DNA of 40,628 nucleotides from DASZYF01 sp035545535 (GTDB lineage Bacteria > Actinomycetota > Actinomycetes > Mycobacteriales > CAJCIY01), in assembly GCA_035545535.1 (NCBI GenBank), contig DASZYF010000118.1, forward strand, positions 1 to 40,628. Reading direction: 5' to 3'. A program made the translations under genes and the position numbers. Of this stretch, positions 8,169-17,145 are shown one piece after another. The notes under the pieces are model-generated. The model had not been told where the DNA came from. It made no database searches and was given only the letters and a program-made list of their open reading frames with translations. The first letter of the stretch is position 1; every line of letters begins with the position of its first letter.

Positions 8169-10065
8169 CGCTGACCCGTCGGCCCCGCACCCGCTCGACC
8201 CGCTCACCGAGGACGAGGTCCGCGCCGCGACGGCGGCCATCAAGGCCGATCCGCGCATCCCCGACACCGCGCTCTGCGCGACGGTCGCGCTGCACGAAGG
8301 GCCGAAGGACGCCGTGCTCGCGCACCGCGCCGGCGATGCGGTCAACCGGTGCGTGCGCTACCACCTGTACGACAAGGCGTCGGTGTCGGCGTTCGACGTC
8401 GTGGTGTCCGCGACGCACGGCCGCATCGAGTCGCTCGAGGTCATGCCGGGCAAGCACCCCGCGTACCTGATGATGGGTGACCTCTACGCCGCGACGCTGC
8501 TGGTCAAGGAGGACCCGACGTTCGTCGCCGGCTGCCGCGCGCGCGGCGTGACCAACATGGACCAGGTGCAGCTCGACCCCTGGCCCGCCGGTCGCTTCGG
8601 CAACCCGTGGGAGACGACGGACGACGGGCTGACCGCCCGCATCTGCCGCGTCGTCGGCTACATCCGGCACACGCCGAAGGACAACGGCTACGCGCACCCG
8701 CTCGACGGGCTCGTCGCCACGGTCGACCTGGACAAGATGGCGGTCGTCGACGTCTACGACGACGGCACGACGCACACGCAGCCCGAATGCCACAACTACG
8801 ACGCCGAGACGATCGGCGGCTGGCGCGAGGGCGCGAAGCCCATCGAGATCACCCAACCCGAGGGGCCGTCGTTCACGCTCTCGGCCGGCAACCACATCGC
8901 GTGGGACAAGTGGCGGCTGCGCTTCTCGCTGCACCCCCTCGACGGCCTGGTGCTGCACCAGGTCACCTACGACGGCCGCTCGATCCTGCACCGCGGCTCG
9001 CTGTCGGAGATGGTCGTGCCCTACGCGGGCGGCCGCTCCAACACCTGGTGGAAGAACACCTTCGACGCGGGCGAGCTGCAGATGGGCCGGCTCGCGAACT
9101 CACTCGAGCTCGGCTGCGACTGCGTCGGCGACATCACCTACGCCGACCAGGTGTTCGTCGACGAGCTGGGCAACCCCTACACGGCGAAGAGCGTCGTCTG
9201 CCTGCACGAGGAGGACGCGGGGATCCTCTGGAAGCACACCGACCTCATGACGGGGACCGTCGAGGTGCGGCGGGCCCGCCGCTTCATCCTCAACACGATC
9301 ATCACCGCCGGCAACTACGAGTACCTGTTCGCCTGGCAGCTCTGGAACGACGGCCGGTTCGGCCTCGAGGTGCGCGCGTCGGGCATCGTGCAGACCGAGG
9401 GCCTCTTGCCCGACGGCACCGTCCCCGAGCGCACCCGCCTCGTCGCGCCCGGCCTGGCCGCGTCACATCATCAGCACATCTTCAACGTGCGGCTCGACCT
9501 CGACATCGACGGCCGCGAGAACCGCGTGGTCGAGACCGAGGTGACGCCGGTCGAGCACGAGCACGGCAACGCGTGGGACGTCGTCTCCGCGCTCATCGAG
9601 GACGAGACGCAGGGCGTCCGCGACTCCGGCGGCATCGGGCGCAAGTGGCGCGTGATCAACGAGGACAAGCGCAACGCCGTCGGCGCCCCGGTCGGCTACG
9701 AGCTCATGCCCAACACCGACCCGCTGATGCTCGCCTCCGACGAGAGCTCCGTCGCGATGCGGGCGACGTTCGCGAAGCACGCCCTCTGGGTCACCGCGCA
9801 CGACGATCGGGAGATGCGCGGCGCCGGTGACCACCCCACGGTCAACATCGGCGGCGAGGGCCTCCCCGAGTACGTCGCCCAGGGGCGCCCGCTCGTCGAC
9901 ACGGACGTCGTGCTGTGGCACTCCTTCGGCATCACGCACGTCGTGCGGCCCGAGGACTGGCCGGTCATGCCGGTCGACATCCTCGGCTTCCACCTGCGCC
10001 CGGTCGGCTTCTTCGACCGCAACCCGGCGCTCGACGTCGCCCCGCCCACGCACTGCAAGCACTGA
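8158..10065 (+). CDS. copper-containing primary amine oxidase (topaquinone type)
   Basis: 635 residues, the size of bacterial phenethylamine/tyramine oxidases. All catalytic features are visible: the topaquinone-forming tyrosine in NYEY (Y387), the catalytic base aspartate in FDAGE (D303, 84 residues before Y387 as in the Arthrobacter enzyme), and the three copper histidines, H438 and H440 in HHQHIF and H594 in GITHVVRPEDWPVMP. The enzyme oxidises a primary amine to the aldehyde, releasing ammonia and hydrogen peroxide. No signal peptide, so it is cytoplasmic. The two SDR genes upstream in the same operon could oxidise or reduce the aldehyde product or another part of the substrate; that link is inferred from the operon only. 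Confidence 0.95.
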   Translation: MTTDADPSAPHPLDPLTEDEVRAATAAIKADPRIPDTALCATVALHEGPKDAVLAHRAGDAVNRCVRYHLYDKASVSAFDVVVSATHGRIESLEVMPGKHPAYLMMGDLYAATLLVKEDPTFVAGCRARGVTNMDQVQLDPWPAGRFGNPWETTDDGLTARICRVVGYIRHTPKDNGYAHPLDGLVATVDLDKMAVVDVYDDGTTHTQPECHNYDAETIGGWREGAKPIEITQPEGPSFTLSAGNHIAWDKWRLRFSLHPLDGLVLHQVTYDGRSILHRGSLSEMVVPYAGGRSNTWWKNTFDAGELQMGRLANSLELGCDCVGDITYADQVFVDELGNPYTAKSVVCLHEEDAGILWKHTDLMTGTVEVRRARRFILNTIITAGNYEYLFAWQLWNDGRFGLEVRASGIVQTEGLLPDGTVPERTRLVAPGLAASHHQHIFNVRLDLDIDGRENRVVETEVTPVEHEHGNAWDVVSALIEDETQGVRDSGGIGRKWRVINEDKRNAVGAPVGYELMPNTDPLMLASDESSVAMRATFAKHALWVTAHDDREMRGAGDHPTVNIGGEGLPEYVAQGRPLVDTDVVLWHSFGITHVVRPEDWPVMPVDILGFHLRPVGFFDRNPALDVAPPTHCKH

Positions 10066-10102
10066 CCCGCGGTCACCCGACACCATTCGGGCTAGCGAGA
10101 CA

Positions 10103-10150
10103 CCCAAGCCGGCGGTCGATCCCTCCTCTGACCGCGCCGACGCTTGGGGG
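10103..10150 (+). promoter_or_regulatory. nested leader hairpin covering the Shine-Dalgarno of the EAL gene
   Basis: CCCAAGC (10103-10109) pairs with GCTTGGG (10142-10148) and, inside it, GCGGTC (10112-10117) pairs with GACCGC (10130-10135). The outer 3' arm contains most of the G-run (10145-10150) that serves as ribosome-binding site for the ATG at 10152. The structure could restrain translation. It lacks the conserved core of known c-di-GMP riboswitches. Confidence 0.4.
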
Positions 10151-10151
10151 G

Positions 10152-10859
10152 ATGCCGGTCGTGACCGACCTAGACCATCGACCGGCCAACCCGGCCGCGC
10201 AGGACTGGTACGCCGACTTCCAGCCGGTGTTCGCCGACGACCTCACCACCGTCGTCGGCTACCAGTCGCTGCTGCGCTCCGTGCAGGACCCGGTCGACGT
10301 CCAGCGCCTGTTCGCCACCGACGACGTCGACCTGCTGACGCAGCTCAACCTCGTCGCCACGCAGGTGGCGCTGCGCGACTGCCCGCCGCTCCCGGAGGGG
10401 GGCTGGCTCATGGTGAAGGTCGACGCGCCGGTCGGCCGCCGGACGGTGCTCGCGCTGGCTCGCGCCCTCACCGCGGCCGGCGTGAAGCACGCGCAGCTCC
10501 TCGTCGAGGTCCGCTTCACCGACCAGGGCGGCGCTCGCGCCGCCGAGGTGCTCGCCACGCTGGCCGCGGCCCGCGCACAGGGCATGCGCACCGCCGTCGC
10601 GGCCGTCGACGGCTGGCGCAGCCTGCGCCCGTTCCTCGTGGCCGCCGACGTCGTGAAGCTCGACCGGCGCCTGCTCGACGACCGCGACCCCCGGAAGGCC
10701 GACGAGGTCGTGGCCGCCACGCGCGGCGGCGGCCTCCCCCTCCTCGCGTTCGGCGTCGAGTCCGCGGCGGACGTGGACGCCGCCCGCCGGCTCGGCGTGG
10801 ACTGGCTGCAGGGCCGCCACCTCGCGCCGCCCAGCCGCCACGGCCAGCGCCGCGCCTGA
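10152..10859 (+). CDS. degenerate EAL-domain protein
   Basis: 235 residues covering one EAL domain with no sensor or membrane part. The fold signature is clear (FQPVFADDLTTVVGYQSLLR, LLVEVRFTD, ADVVKLDRRLL, LLAFGVESAADVDAARRLGVDWLQG), but catalytic positions are lost: the EAL triplet reads QSL (residues 38-40), the DDFG motif reads VDGW, and AEGVE reads AFGVE. It therefore probably cannot hydrolyse c-di-GMP and may bind it or a protein partner instead. ATG at 10152 directly after a GGGGGG ribosome-binding site. Stands alone between the amine oxidase and the GntR module. Confidence 0.85.
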   Translation: MPVVTDLDHRPANPAAQDWYADFQPVFADDLTTVVGYQSLLRSVQDPVDVQRLFATDDVDLLTQLNLVATQVALRDCPPLPEGGWLMVKVDAPVGRRTVLALARALTAAGVKHAQLLVEVRFTDQGGARAAEVLATLAAARAQGMRTAVAAVDGWRSLRPFLVAADVVKLDRRLLDDRDPRKADEVVAATRGGGLPLLAFGVESAADVDAARRLGVDWLQGRHLAPPSRHGQRRA

Positions 10860-10866
10860 CCCCCAG

Positions 10867-10895
10867 TTGACGAACGCCTTCAGGAGCCGTATACC
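10867..10895 (+). promoter_or_regulatory. sigma-70-type promoter of the GntR/ABC operon
   Basis: TTGACG (10867-10872) and TATACC (10890-10895) are separated by 17 bases, a near-consensus pair. The predicted transcription start, about 10902, falls inside the palindrome at 10899-10922, so the regulator can block it. Confidence 0.65.
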
Positions 10896-10898
10896 TCC

Positions 10899-10922
10899 AT
10901 TCATCTAGTTGACTAGATGAAT
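10899..10922. promoter_or_regulatory. palindromic operator of the YtrA-type GntR regulator
   Basis: TCATCTAG (10901-10908), TTGA, CTAGATGA (10913-10920), extended to 10-base arms over 10899-10922. CTAG-TTGA-CTAG palindromes are usual in front of YtrA-subfamily operons in actinobacteria. It overlaps the predicted transcription start and the first possible ATG (10917). Confidence 0.75.
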
Positions 10923-10931
10923 AGACTGATG

Positions 10932-11320
10932 ATGATCGAGTTCCACCTGGACAGCCGCTCCGGCGTCTCGCCCTACCTGCAGGTCATGCAGCAGGTGCAC
11001 CGGGCCCTGCGGCTCGGGCTGCTGCAGGTCGGCGACCAGCTCCCCACGGTGAAGGACGTCGTCACCGCGCTGGCCATCAACCCCAACACCGTGCTGAAGG
11101 CCTACCGCGGCCTGGAGCAGGAGGGCCTCGTCGCCGGCAAGCCCGGCGTGGGCACGTTCGTCATCCGCACCCTCACCGACGACTCGCTGCCCGCGCACGC
11201 ACCGCTGCGCCGCGACCTCGAGCGCTGGATGCGCAAGGCCCGGCTCGCGGGCCTCGACGGCGACAGCATCGAGGCCCTGTTCCGGGACACGTTTCGGGCC
11301 TTCGCCGCAGAGGACGTAGC

Positions 11321-11324
<4 letters not shown>
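10932..11324 (+). CDS. GntR-family regulator, YtrA subfamily
   Basis: About 130 residues. The family start MIEFHLDSRSGVSPYLQVMQQ is followed by the winged helix (LRLGLLQVGDQLPTVKDVVTALAINPNTVLKAYRGLEQEGLV, GVGTFV) and only about 50 further residues, the short effector region that defines the YtrA subfamily. Members repress an adjacent ABC transporter operon, often involved in envelope stress or drug response. In-frame ATGs at 10917 and 10929 are alternatives; none has a Shine-Dalgarno, and 10932 matches the usual family N-terminus. The stop overlaps the GTG of the ABC ATPase (GTGA at 11321). Confidence 0.9.
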
Positions 11325-12216
<892 letters not shown>

Positions 12217-12220
<4 letters not shown>

Positions 12221-13167
12221 CCTGGCTCTCGTGGCGACAGCTGCGCACGCAGGCCGTCGCCGTCTACGGACTGCTCGCCGCGCTCGCCGTGCTGCTGCTC
12301 ATCACCGGCAACGACCTGCGGCACCTGCTCGCCCGCAGCGGTGTCCTCACGTGCGACAGCGGCGACTGCGGCACGGTGCTCGACGCGTTCAACGCGCACT
12401 ACAAGGTGCTGCGCTCGATCCTCGGTCCGATCATCTACATCTTCCCCGGCATCCTCGGCATCTTCTGGGGCGCGCCGCTCGTCGCCCGCGAGCTCGAGTC
12501 CGGCACCTACCGGCTCGCGTGGACCCAGAGCGTCTCGCGCACGCGCTGGCTCGCGACGAAGGTCGCCGTCGTCGGCCTGGCGGGCCTCGCCGTCACCGGG
12601 CTGTTCAGCCTGCTCGTGACGTGGTGGTCCAGCCCCAACGACACGGTGTCGCACAGCCGCTTCTCGCCGCCGTACTTCGACGAGCGCAACCTCATGCCCG
12701 TGGCGTGGGCCGCGTTCACGTTCGCGTTCGGCGTGCTCGCGGGGGTGCTCATCCGCCGCACGCTGCCCGCGATGGCCGCGACGCTGGTCGCCTACATCGG
12801 CGCGAAGATCGTCATGACGGCGTGGATCATCCCGAACCTGGCCACCCCGCTGAAGGTGACGGGAGCCCTCAAAGCACCGGAGGACGGCCCGCCCGTCGTC
12901 ACCGGGCGCCGCATCGGACCGTCGGACTGGGTCGTGTCGCAGGTGCTCCACGGTCCCGACGGCCGGGCGGTGCACGACATCCGCATCACACCGGACGACC
13001 CGTGCGCGCGCACCCACGCGTGCTTCGACGGCTTCACCCAGACGACCACGTTCCACCCGGGGAGCCGCTACTGGCCGTTCCAGTGGGAGTCGACCGGCAT
13101 CCTCGTCGGGCTGGCCGCGGCGATGCTCGCCGCCGCGTTCCTGGTGCTGCGGCGCCGGGCGGCCTAG
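12217..13167 (+). CDS. ABC-2 type permease
   Basis: 316 residues with six predicted membrane segments: one near residues 12-30 (AVAVYGLLAALAVLLLIT), others at the IYIFPGILGIFWGAPLV, VAVVGLAGLAVTGLFSLLV, AFTFAFGVLAGVLI, MAATLVAYIGAKIVMTAWI and ILVGLAAAMLAAAFLVL stretches. ARELESGTYRLAWTQSVSRTRWL after the second segment is the usual cytoplasmic loop of this family. A large external region follows the fifth segment. Works with the ATPase encoded just upstream. Its stop lies in a hairpin shared with the convergent hydratase gene. Confidence 0.88.
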
Positions 13168-13191
13168 CCGGCGCCGGACCTCCTCGGCTAG
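13164..13191. terminator. hairpin between convergent genes (permease and enoyl-CoA hydratase)
   Basis: CTAGCCG (13164-13170) and CGGCTAG (13185-13191) form a perfect 7-base stem with a 14-base loop that includes both stop codons (13165-13167 plus, 13188-13190 minus). Plausible bidirectional terminator; there is no T-tract. Confidence 0.45.
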
Positions 13192-14006
13192 CGGCCCTGC
13201 CAGACCGGCTTGCGCTTCTCGGCGAACGCCTTCGGACCTTCCTTCGCGTCCTCGGTCGCGAAGATCTCCTGGGAGAGCTTCGACTCGTTCTTGAACGCGT
13301 CCTTGAGCGGCATGCCCAGACCTTCGAGCACGCTGCGCTTGGTCGCGGCGACCGCGAGGGGCGCGTTCTTGGTGATGCGGCGGGCCATCGCGAACGCCTC
13401 GTCGAGCAGGTCCTCCTCGGGCACGATCTTGTTGAGCAGACCCATCTCGTAGGCCTTCTGCGCCGGGATCGCGTCGGCCGTGAGCAGGAACTCCATCGCG
13501 TGCGGGAACGGGATCTGCCGCGGCAGGCGCACGGTCGTGCCACCCCCGGCGAACAAGCCCCGCGCCGGCTCCATGACGCCGAACTTCGCGTGCTCGGTCG
13601 CGATGCGGATGTCGATGCCGCCGAGCATCTCCATGCCGCCCGCGACGCACGGTCCGTTCACGGCCGCGATGATCGGCTTGTAGATCTTCACGTTGCGCAG
13701 CACCGCGCGGGTGCCGTCGTCGAGCCGGTAGCCGTCGATGTTGTCGACGCCGCCCTTGGCGATCTCCTTCGACAGCTTGGTGATCTCGGGGACGTAGGTC
13801 TTCAGGTCCGCGCCCGCCATGAAGGTGCGGCCCGTGCCGGTGATCACCGCGACCCACAGGTCGTCGGTGTCGTTGAAGCGCTCCCACGCCTCGACGAGTG
13901 CACGGAAGTGCGCCATGTCGAAGGCGTTCATCGTCTCCGGGCGGTCGATGCGGATGAGCACGACGTGCTCGTTCTCGCCCGACTGCGGCTCGAAGTGGAT
14001 CGGCAC
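13188..14006 (-). CDS. enoyl-CoA hydratase/isomerase (crotonase family)
   Basis: 272 residues. The oxyanion-hole segments are present (TFMAGADLKTY and GPCVAGGMEMLGGIDIRIA), and the two glutamates of hydratases align with E in GGMEML and E in FGVMEPARGLF, so hydratase activity on a 2-enoyl-CoA is likely. The insertion between the first oxyanion segment and the second (KLSKEIAKGGVDNIDGYRLDDGTRAVLRN) is longer than in rat hydratase and is typical of actinobacterial paralogs acting on bulky substrates. Second gene of an operon with the upstream thiolase (18-base gap), giving consecutive hydration and thiolysis steps of beta-oxidation. Confidence 0.92.
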   Translation of the reverse strand: MPIHFEPQSGENEHVVLIRIDRPETMNAFDMAHFRALVEAWERFNDTDDLWVAVITGTGRTFMAGADLKTYVPEITKLSKEIAKGGVDNIDGYRLDDGTRAVLRNVKIYKPIIAAVNGPCVAGGMEMLGGIDIRIATEHAKFGVMEPARGLFAGGGTTVRLPRQIPFPHAMEFLLTADAIPAQKAYEMGLLNKIVPEEDLLDEAFAMARRITKNAPLAVAATKRSVLEGLGMPLKDAFKNESKLSQEIFATEDAKEGPKAFAEKRKPVWQGR

Positions 14007-14024
14007 TGATCTGTCTCCTGGTCT

Positions 14025-15200
14025 CTAGAGCCGCTCGATGATGGTGGCGTTCGCCTGCCCGCCGCCCTCGCACATGGTCTGGAAGCCGAGGCGGCCGCCG
14101 GTGTCCTCGAGGAAGTGCAGCATCGTCGTCATCAGCCGGACACCGCTCGCGCCCAGCGGATGACCGAGCGAGATGCCGCCACCGCGGGGGTTGAACGTGG
14201 CCATGTCCGGCAGGAACTCGCGGGCCCACGCGAGCGAGATCGACGCGAACGCCTCGTTGACCTCCACCGCGTCGAAGTCCGCGGCCGTGTGACCGGTCTT
14301 GGCGAAGGCCTTGCGGGTCACGGGGTTCGGGGCGGTGAGGACCCAGAGGCCGCTCTCCGCGCCGACCGAGAAGTGCGTGAACCGCGCGCGCGGCGTGAGG
14401 CCGTGCTGCGCGGCGATCTCCGGCGTGGTGATGAGCATCGCGGCCGCGCCGTCGTTCATCTGCGAGGAGTTGCCCGCGGTGATGTCCTTCGCCAGCTCCG
14501 GCTTCCACTTCATCGCCGACGGCAGGCCCGCCAGCACCTCGAGGTTGGCGTCGGGCCGGATGCCCTCGTCCTTCGTCATCACCTCGCCGGTGGGCGCCCC
14601 CTCGGCGTCGCGGAGCGGGACGGGGATGATCTCCCGCGCGAACGCGCCCGCCTCGGTCGCCGCGTGCGCCCGCCGGTGCGACTCGACGGCGAACTCGTCC
14701 ATGTCCTCGCGCGTGATCTTCCAGTCGTCGGCGATCTTCTGCGCGACCTCGAACTGCAGCTTGAGGCCACCGACGTGCTCGAGGAACTGCGGCGTGAACG
14801 GGCCGGTGCCGCCCTTCGAGTTGCTCGCCATCGGCGCGCGCGTCATCGACTCCACGCCGCACGCGATCACGATGTCGTACGCGCCGGCGATGACACCCTG
14901 CGCGGCGAAGTGCACGGCCTGCTGCGACGAGCCGCACTGCCGGTCGACGCTCGTCGCGGGGACCGTCGGGTCGAGGCCCGCGGCCAGCCACGCGTTGCGG
15001 GTGACGTTGGTGCCCTGCTCGCCGGACTGCGTGACGCAGCCGCCGATCACGTCGTCGACGAGCGCCGGGTCGAGCTGGTTCCGGTCGAGCATCCCCTTCA
15101 GCACATGGCCGAGCAGGTCGGTCGGGTGCCAGCCGGCGAGGGCGCCGTTCCGCTTGCCGATCGGCGTCCGCACCGCATCGACGATGACCGCTTCGCGCAC
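14025..15200 (-). CDS. thiolase (acetyl-CoA C-acyltransferase)
   Basis: 391 residues from the GTG at 15200. This start has GAGGGG 8 bases upstream, gives the normal MREAVIVDAVRTPIGK opening, and places the catalytic residues at the standard numbers: C89 (DRQCGSS), H347 (GHPLGASG) and C377 (CEGGGQANA), against C89, H348 and C378 in the Zoogloea enzyme. Upstream GTG/ATG codons at 15209 and 15206 are alternatives. It cleaves a 3-oxoacyl-CoA with CoA to release acetyl- or propionyl-CoA. Overall similarity is to the degradative actinobacterial thiolases (FadA type). First gene of the thiolase-hydratase operon, directly behind the strongest operator palindrome in the window. Confidence 0.93.
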   Translation of the reverse strand: MREAVIVDAVRTPIGKRNGALAGWHPTDLLGHVLKGMLDRNQLDPALVDDVIGGCVTQSGEQGTNVTRNAWLAAGLDPTVPATSVDRQCGSSQQAVHFAAQGVIAGAYDIVIACGVESMTRAPMASNSKGGTGPFTPQFLEHVGGLKLQFEVAQKIADDWKITREDMDEFAVESHRRAHAATEAGAFAREIIPVPLRDAEGAPTGEVMTKDEGIRPDANLEVLAGLPSAMKWKPELAKDITAGNSSQMNDGAAAMLITTPEIAAQHGLTPRARFTHFSVGAESGLWVLTAPNPVTRKAFAKTGHTAADFDAVEVNEAFASISLAWAREFLPDMATFNPRGGGISLGHPLGASGVRLMTTMLHFLEDTGGRLGFQTMCEGGGQANATIIERL

Positions 15201-15222
15201 CTGCATCACCCCTCGTCCGGGA

Positions 15223-15254
15223 CCAGTTCCCTGACAATCATGTCAGGGAACTGG
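15223..15254. promoter_or_regulatory. extended palindromic operator, site 2 (14-base arms)
   Basis: The core CTGACAATCATGTCAG (15231-15246) is embedded in a perfect inverted repeat with 14-base arms around an ATCA centre, 15223-15254. It ends 23 bases before the thiolase start. It is the longest member of the operator family; the inner 24 bases differ from the acyl-CoA dehydrogenase site (26595-26618) only in the centre. As a hairpin it could also end transcription from the GNAT gene whose stop is at 15264, but no T-run follows. Confidence 0.85.
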
Positions 15255-15263
15255 GAGGGGGCC

Positions 15264-15722
15264 TCAGGGGACGAGGTCGAGCTCCCAGAGGACCAGCTCG
15301 GCGTCCTCGCCGACGATGTGGAACCCGGCCTGGACGAGCACGCCCTGCGACGCCACGTTGTCCTGCTCGGTCGTGGCCACGATGCGCCGGACCTCGAGCT
15401 CGCGGAGCTCCTCCACGAGTGCCCGGAGGGCCCGGCTGGCCACGCCGCGGTGCCGGACGGCCTCGACCACGCCGTAGCCGACCTCCACCGTGCCCCGCTC
15501 GTCCGGGCCGCGGGTGACGCCGCACATCCCCACGACCACGCCGTCGAGGGCGATCAGCCGGGGGCCGAAGGGCTGCGGGTCGCCGTCGCTGTCGGCCTGG
15601 ACCCGGAAGTGGGTGGCGGCGGTGATGTCGCCGTCGGCGGGGAACTCGGGGTGCCAGTCCGGACGGCGATCGCCGGCGAGCAGCGCCAGGGCGTCGGAGA
15701 GCGTGAAGGGTCGCAGCTCCAT
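15264..15722 (-). CDS. GNAT-family N-acetyltransferase
   Basis: About 152 residues from the ATG at 15722, which starts the domain as MELRPFTLSDALALLAGD. The acetyl-CoA-binding motif is VEVGYGVVEAVRHRGVASRALRALVEEL (motif A, with R/Q-x-x-G-x-A read as RHRGVA), followed by RRIVATTEQDNVASQGVLVQAGFHIVGE (motif B). Starts further upstream up to 15767 are possible, and an AAGGGGG at 15768-15774 would favour one of the GTGs near 15758. Substrate unknown. It is transcribed in the same direction as the aldolase operon upstream, separated from it by about 100 bases. Confidence 0.85.
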   Translation of the reverse strand: MELRPFTLSDALALLAGDRRPDWHPEFPADGDITAATHFRVQADSDGDPQPFGPRLIALDGVVVGMCGVTRGPDERGTVEVGYGVVEAVRHRGVASRALRALVEELRELEVRRIVATTEQDNVASQGVLVQAGFHIVGEDAELVLWELDLVP

Positions 15723-15863
15723 GCGGGACACCGTTCCCACGCGGCCGGTCACCCCCACGACCACCATCCCCCTTCGTCCGTATGGCCCACAAGCATGGGG
15801 CCGAACGGGCTCATCGTGGCGCGAAACCGGAGGTTCGGTCGAGCGCCGAAACCCACCGCACCC

Positions 15864-16475
15864 TCAAATGTCGCGGCGGCGGTAGGTCTGCACGTGCTCG
15901 ATGACCAGCTGGGGGTGCGTCGCCCAGTGCCGGATGACGTCCCGGTCGCCCAGCCGCTGCTTCACCAGGGGCGTCATGGACCGGTAGGCCGCCTCGGGGT
16001 CGTCGGTGTGCATCTCGTAGAAGTGGCACCACCGGGGCTCGCTGCCCGCGCCCTGCGCGTTGCCGTACGCCGTGATGGTCCGGTAGCCCGGGACGCCGGC
16101 CTCGGCGATGTGGCGCAGGTGCACGAAGTCGCCCCAGTCGCGGAGCTCCTGGGCCCCGTCCGGGTCGCGGGGCGAGATCAGGACGAGCAGCAGCCCGTTC
16201 GTCGGCTCCCCCGAGCAGCTGCCCTGCGACGGCCTCGGGTAGCGGCGCAGCACGACGGTGGCGTCACCGGCGTAGGTGCCGTCGGCGTCCTCGCCCACGA
16301 GCAGCACGGCCGGGTCGTCGGCCCAGCGGCGGGGCACGTCGGTGCGGCCCGGGACGAGCGGCGTCCACCCACTGACGTCGAGACCGGCGGAGCGCAGCGC
16401 GGCCGCCCGTGCCGGAGCGGCGGCTCCGTCCGCGACGAAGTCGAGGACGAGCCCGCCCGGCTGCCGGTCCTCCAT
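15864..16475 (-). CDS. EthD-like dimeric alpha/beta-barrel protein
   Basis: 203 residues. The C-terminal half (NGLLLVLISPRDPDGAQELRDW, then DFVHLRHIAEAGVPGYRTITAY and RWCHFYEMHTDDPEAAYRSM) has the strand-helix pattern and the VHLRHI histidine of EthD/DUF4286-like ferredoxin barrels, while the N-terminal half is a weaker copy of the same layout (GLVLDFVADGAAAPARAAAL). Such proteins often accompany catabolic clusters as small lyases, isomerases or ligand binders. The ATG at 16475 is 8 bases after the aldolase stop, so it is the third gene of the dehydrogenase-aldolase operon. Confidence 0.75.
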   Translation of the reverse strand: MEDRQPGGLVLDFVADGAAAPARAAALRSAGLDVSGWTPLVPGRTDVPRRWADDPAVLLVGEDADGTYAGDATVVLRRYPRPSQGSCSGEPTNGLLLVLISPRDPDGAQELRDWGDFVHLRHIAEAGVPGYRTITAYGNAQGAGSEPRWCHFYEMHTDDPEAAYRSMTPLVKQRLGDRDVIRHWATHPQLVIEHVQTYRRRDI

Positions 16476-16483
16476 CGTGGGCT

Positions 16484-17143
16484 CTAGCTCTTGCCGTTCT
16501 CGCGGAGGTACTTGTACATGCCGCCGAGCATGTCGTTCGTCGACGCCGGCACCTCGTGCACCTCGCCGAGCATGCGCGCACCCCAGATGATGTGCGCGTT
16601 GCGCTCGACGACCCACGAGTGGTGCAGCGCCTTGTCGGCGCTCGACGCGATGGACGTCATGCCGTGGTTCGCGATGAGCGCGGTGGACACGCCCTTGAGC
16701 TTCAGCGCCACGTTGACCGCGAGCTCGGGCGTGCCGCTCATCGCGTACTCGCTCACCGGCACCTCGCCGCCGGTGTAGATGACGAACTCGTCGAGCACCG
16801 CGGGGATGGGCTGCCGCGCGACCGCGAACATCGACGCGTAGAGCGGGTGCGTGTGGACGCAGCTCGAGATCTCCGGGTAGAGCTTGTAGCACTCGGTGTG
16901 CAGCTTCCACTCGCTGCTGGGGGCGAGCTCGCCGTCGAGCTTCTTGCCCTCCATGTCGATGACGACGATGTCCTCGAGCGTCATGTCCTCGTAGTCGACC
17001 GAGCTGGGCGAGATCGCGACGCTGTTGTCGTCGATCTTCACGCTGATGTTGCCGCTGGTGCCGCCGGTGAGGCCGACACGCAGCATCTTCTTGCAGGCGT
17101 CGAAGACCTGCTCCTGCGGGGTACCGCCGCTCTTCGGGGGCAT
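16484..17143 (-). CDS. class II aldolase/adducin-family protein
   Basis: 219 residues, the size of L-fuculose-phosphate aldolase. The phosphate-binding TSGNIS lies at residues 29-34 and SPSS at 45-48, and E78 (SSE), H97 and H99 (HTHP) and H160 (ANHGM) match E73, H92, H94 and H155 of the E. coli fuculose enzyme with a constant shift of five, so the zinc site and catalytic glutamate are intact. A retro-aldol cleavage or epimerisation of a sugar-phosphate-like or other 2-hydroxy-ketone substrate is expected. It lies two bases after the 2-hydroxyacid dehydrogenase and opposite an FGGY kinase, which together suggest a polyol or sugar-acid branch. Confidence 0.9.
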   Translation of the reverse strand: MPPKSGGTPQEQVFDACKKMLRVGLTGGTSGNISVKIDDNSVAISPSSVDYEDMTLEDIVVIDMEGKKLDGELAPSSEWKLHTECYKLYPEISSCVHTHPLYASMFAVARQPIPAVLDEFVIYTGGEVPVSEYAMSGTPELAVNVALKLKGVSTALIANHGMTSIASSADKALHHSWVVERNAHIIWGARMLGEVHEVPASTNDMLGGMYKYLRENGKS

Positions 17144-17145
17144 CT

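Noticed and set aside
10063..10075. TGACCCGCGGTCA at the stop codon of the amine oxidase gene, similar to the regulon palindrome
   Set aside because: The arms are TGACC/GGTCA with three bases between them, not CTGAC/GTCAG with six, and it lies behind a gene rather than at a promoter. Treated as chance or a weak terminator stem.
10066..10151. Possible c-di-GMP riboswitch in front of the EAL gene
   Set aside because: The 86-base leader is too short and lacks the conserved core and tetraloop-receptor segments of the known classes; only a simple nested hairpin is present.
15223..15254. Reading the long palindrome before the thiolase as a plain terminator of the GNAT gene
   Set aside because: It has no T-run and its core matches seven other promoter-proximal sites, so the operator reading explains it better; a secondary terminating effect is not excluded.
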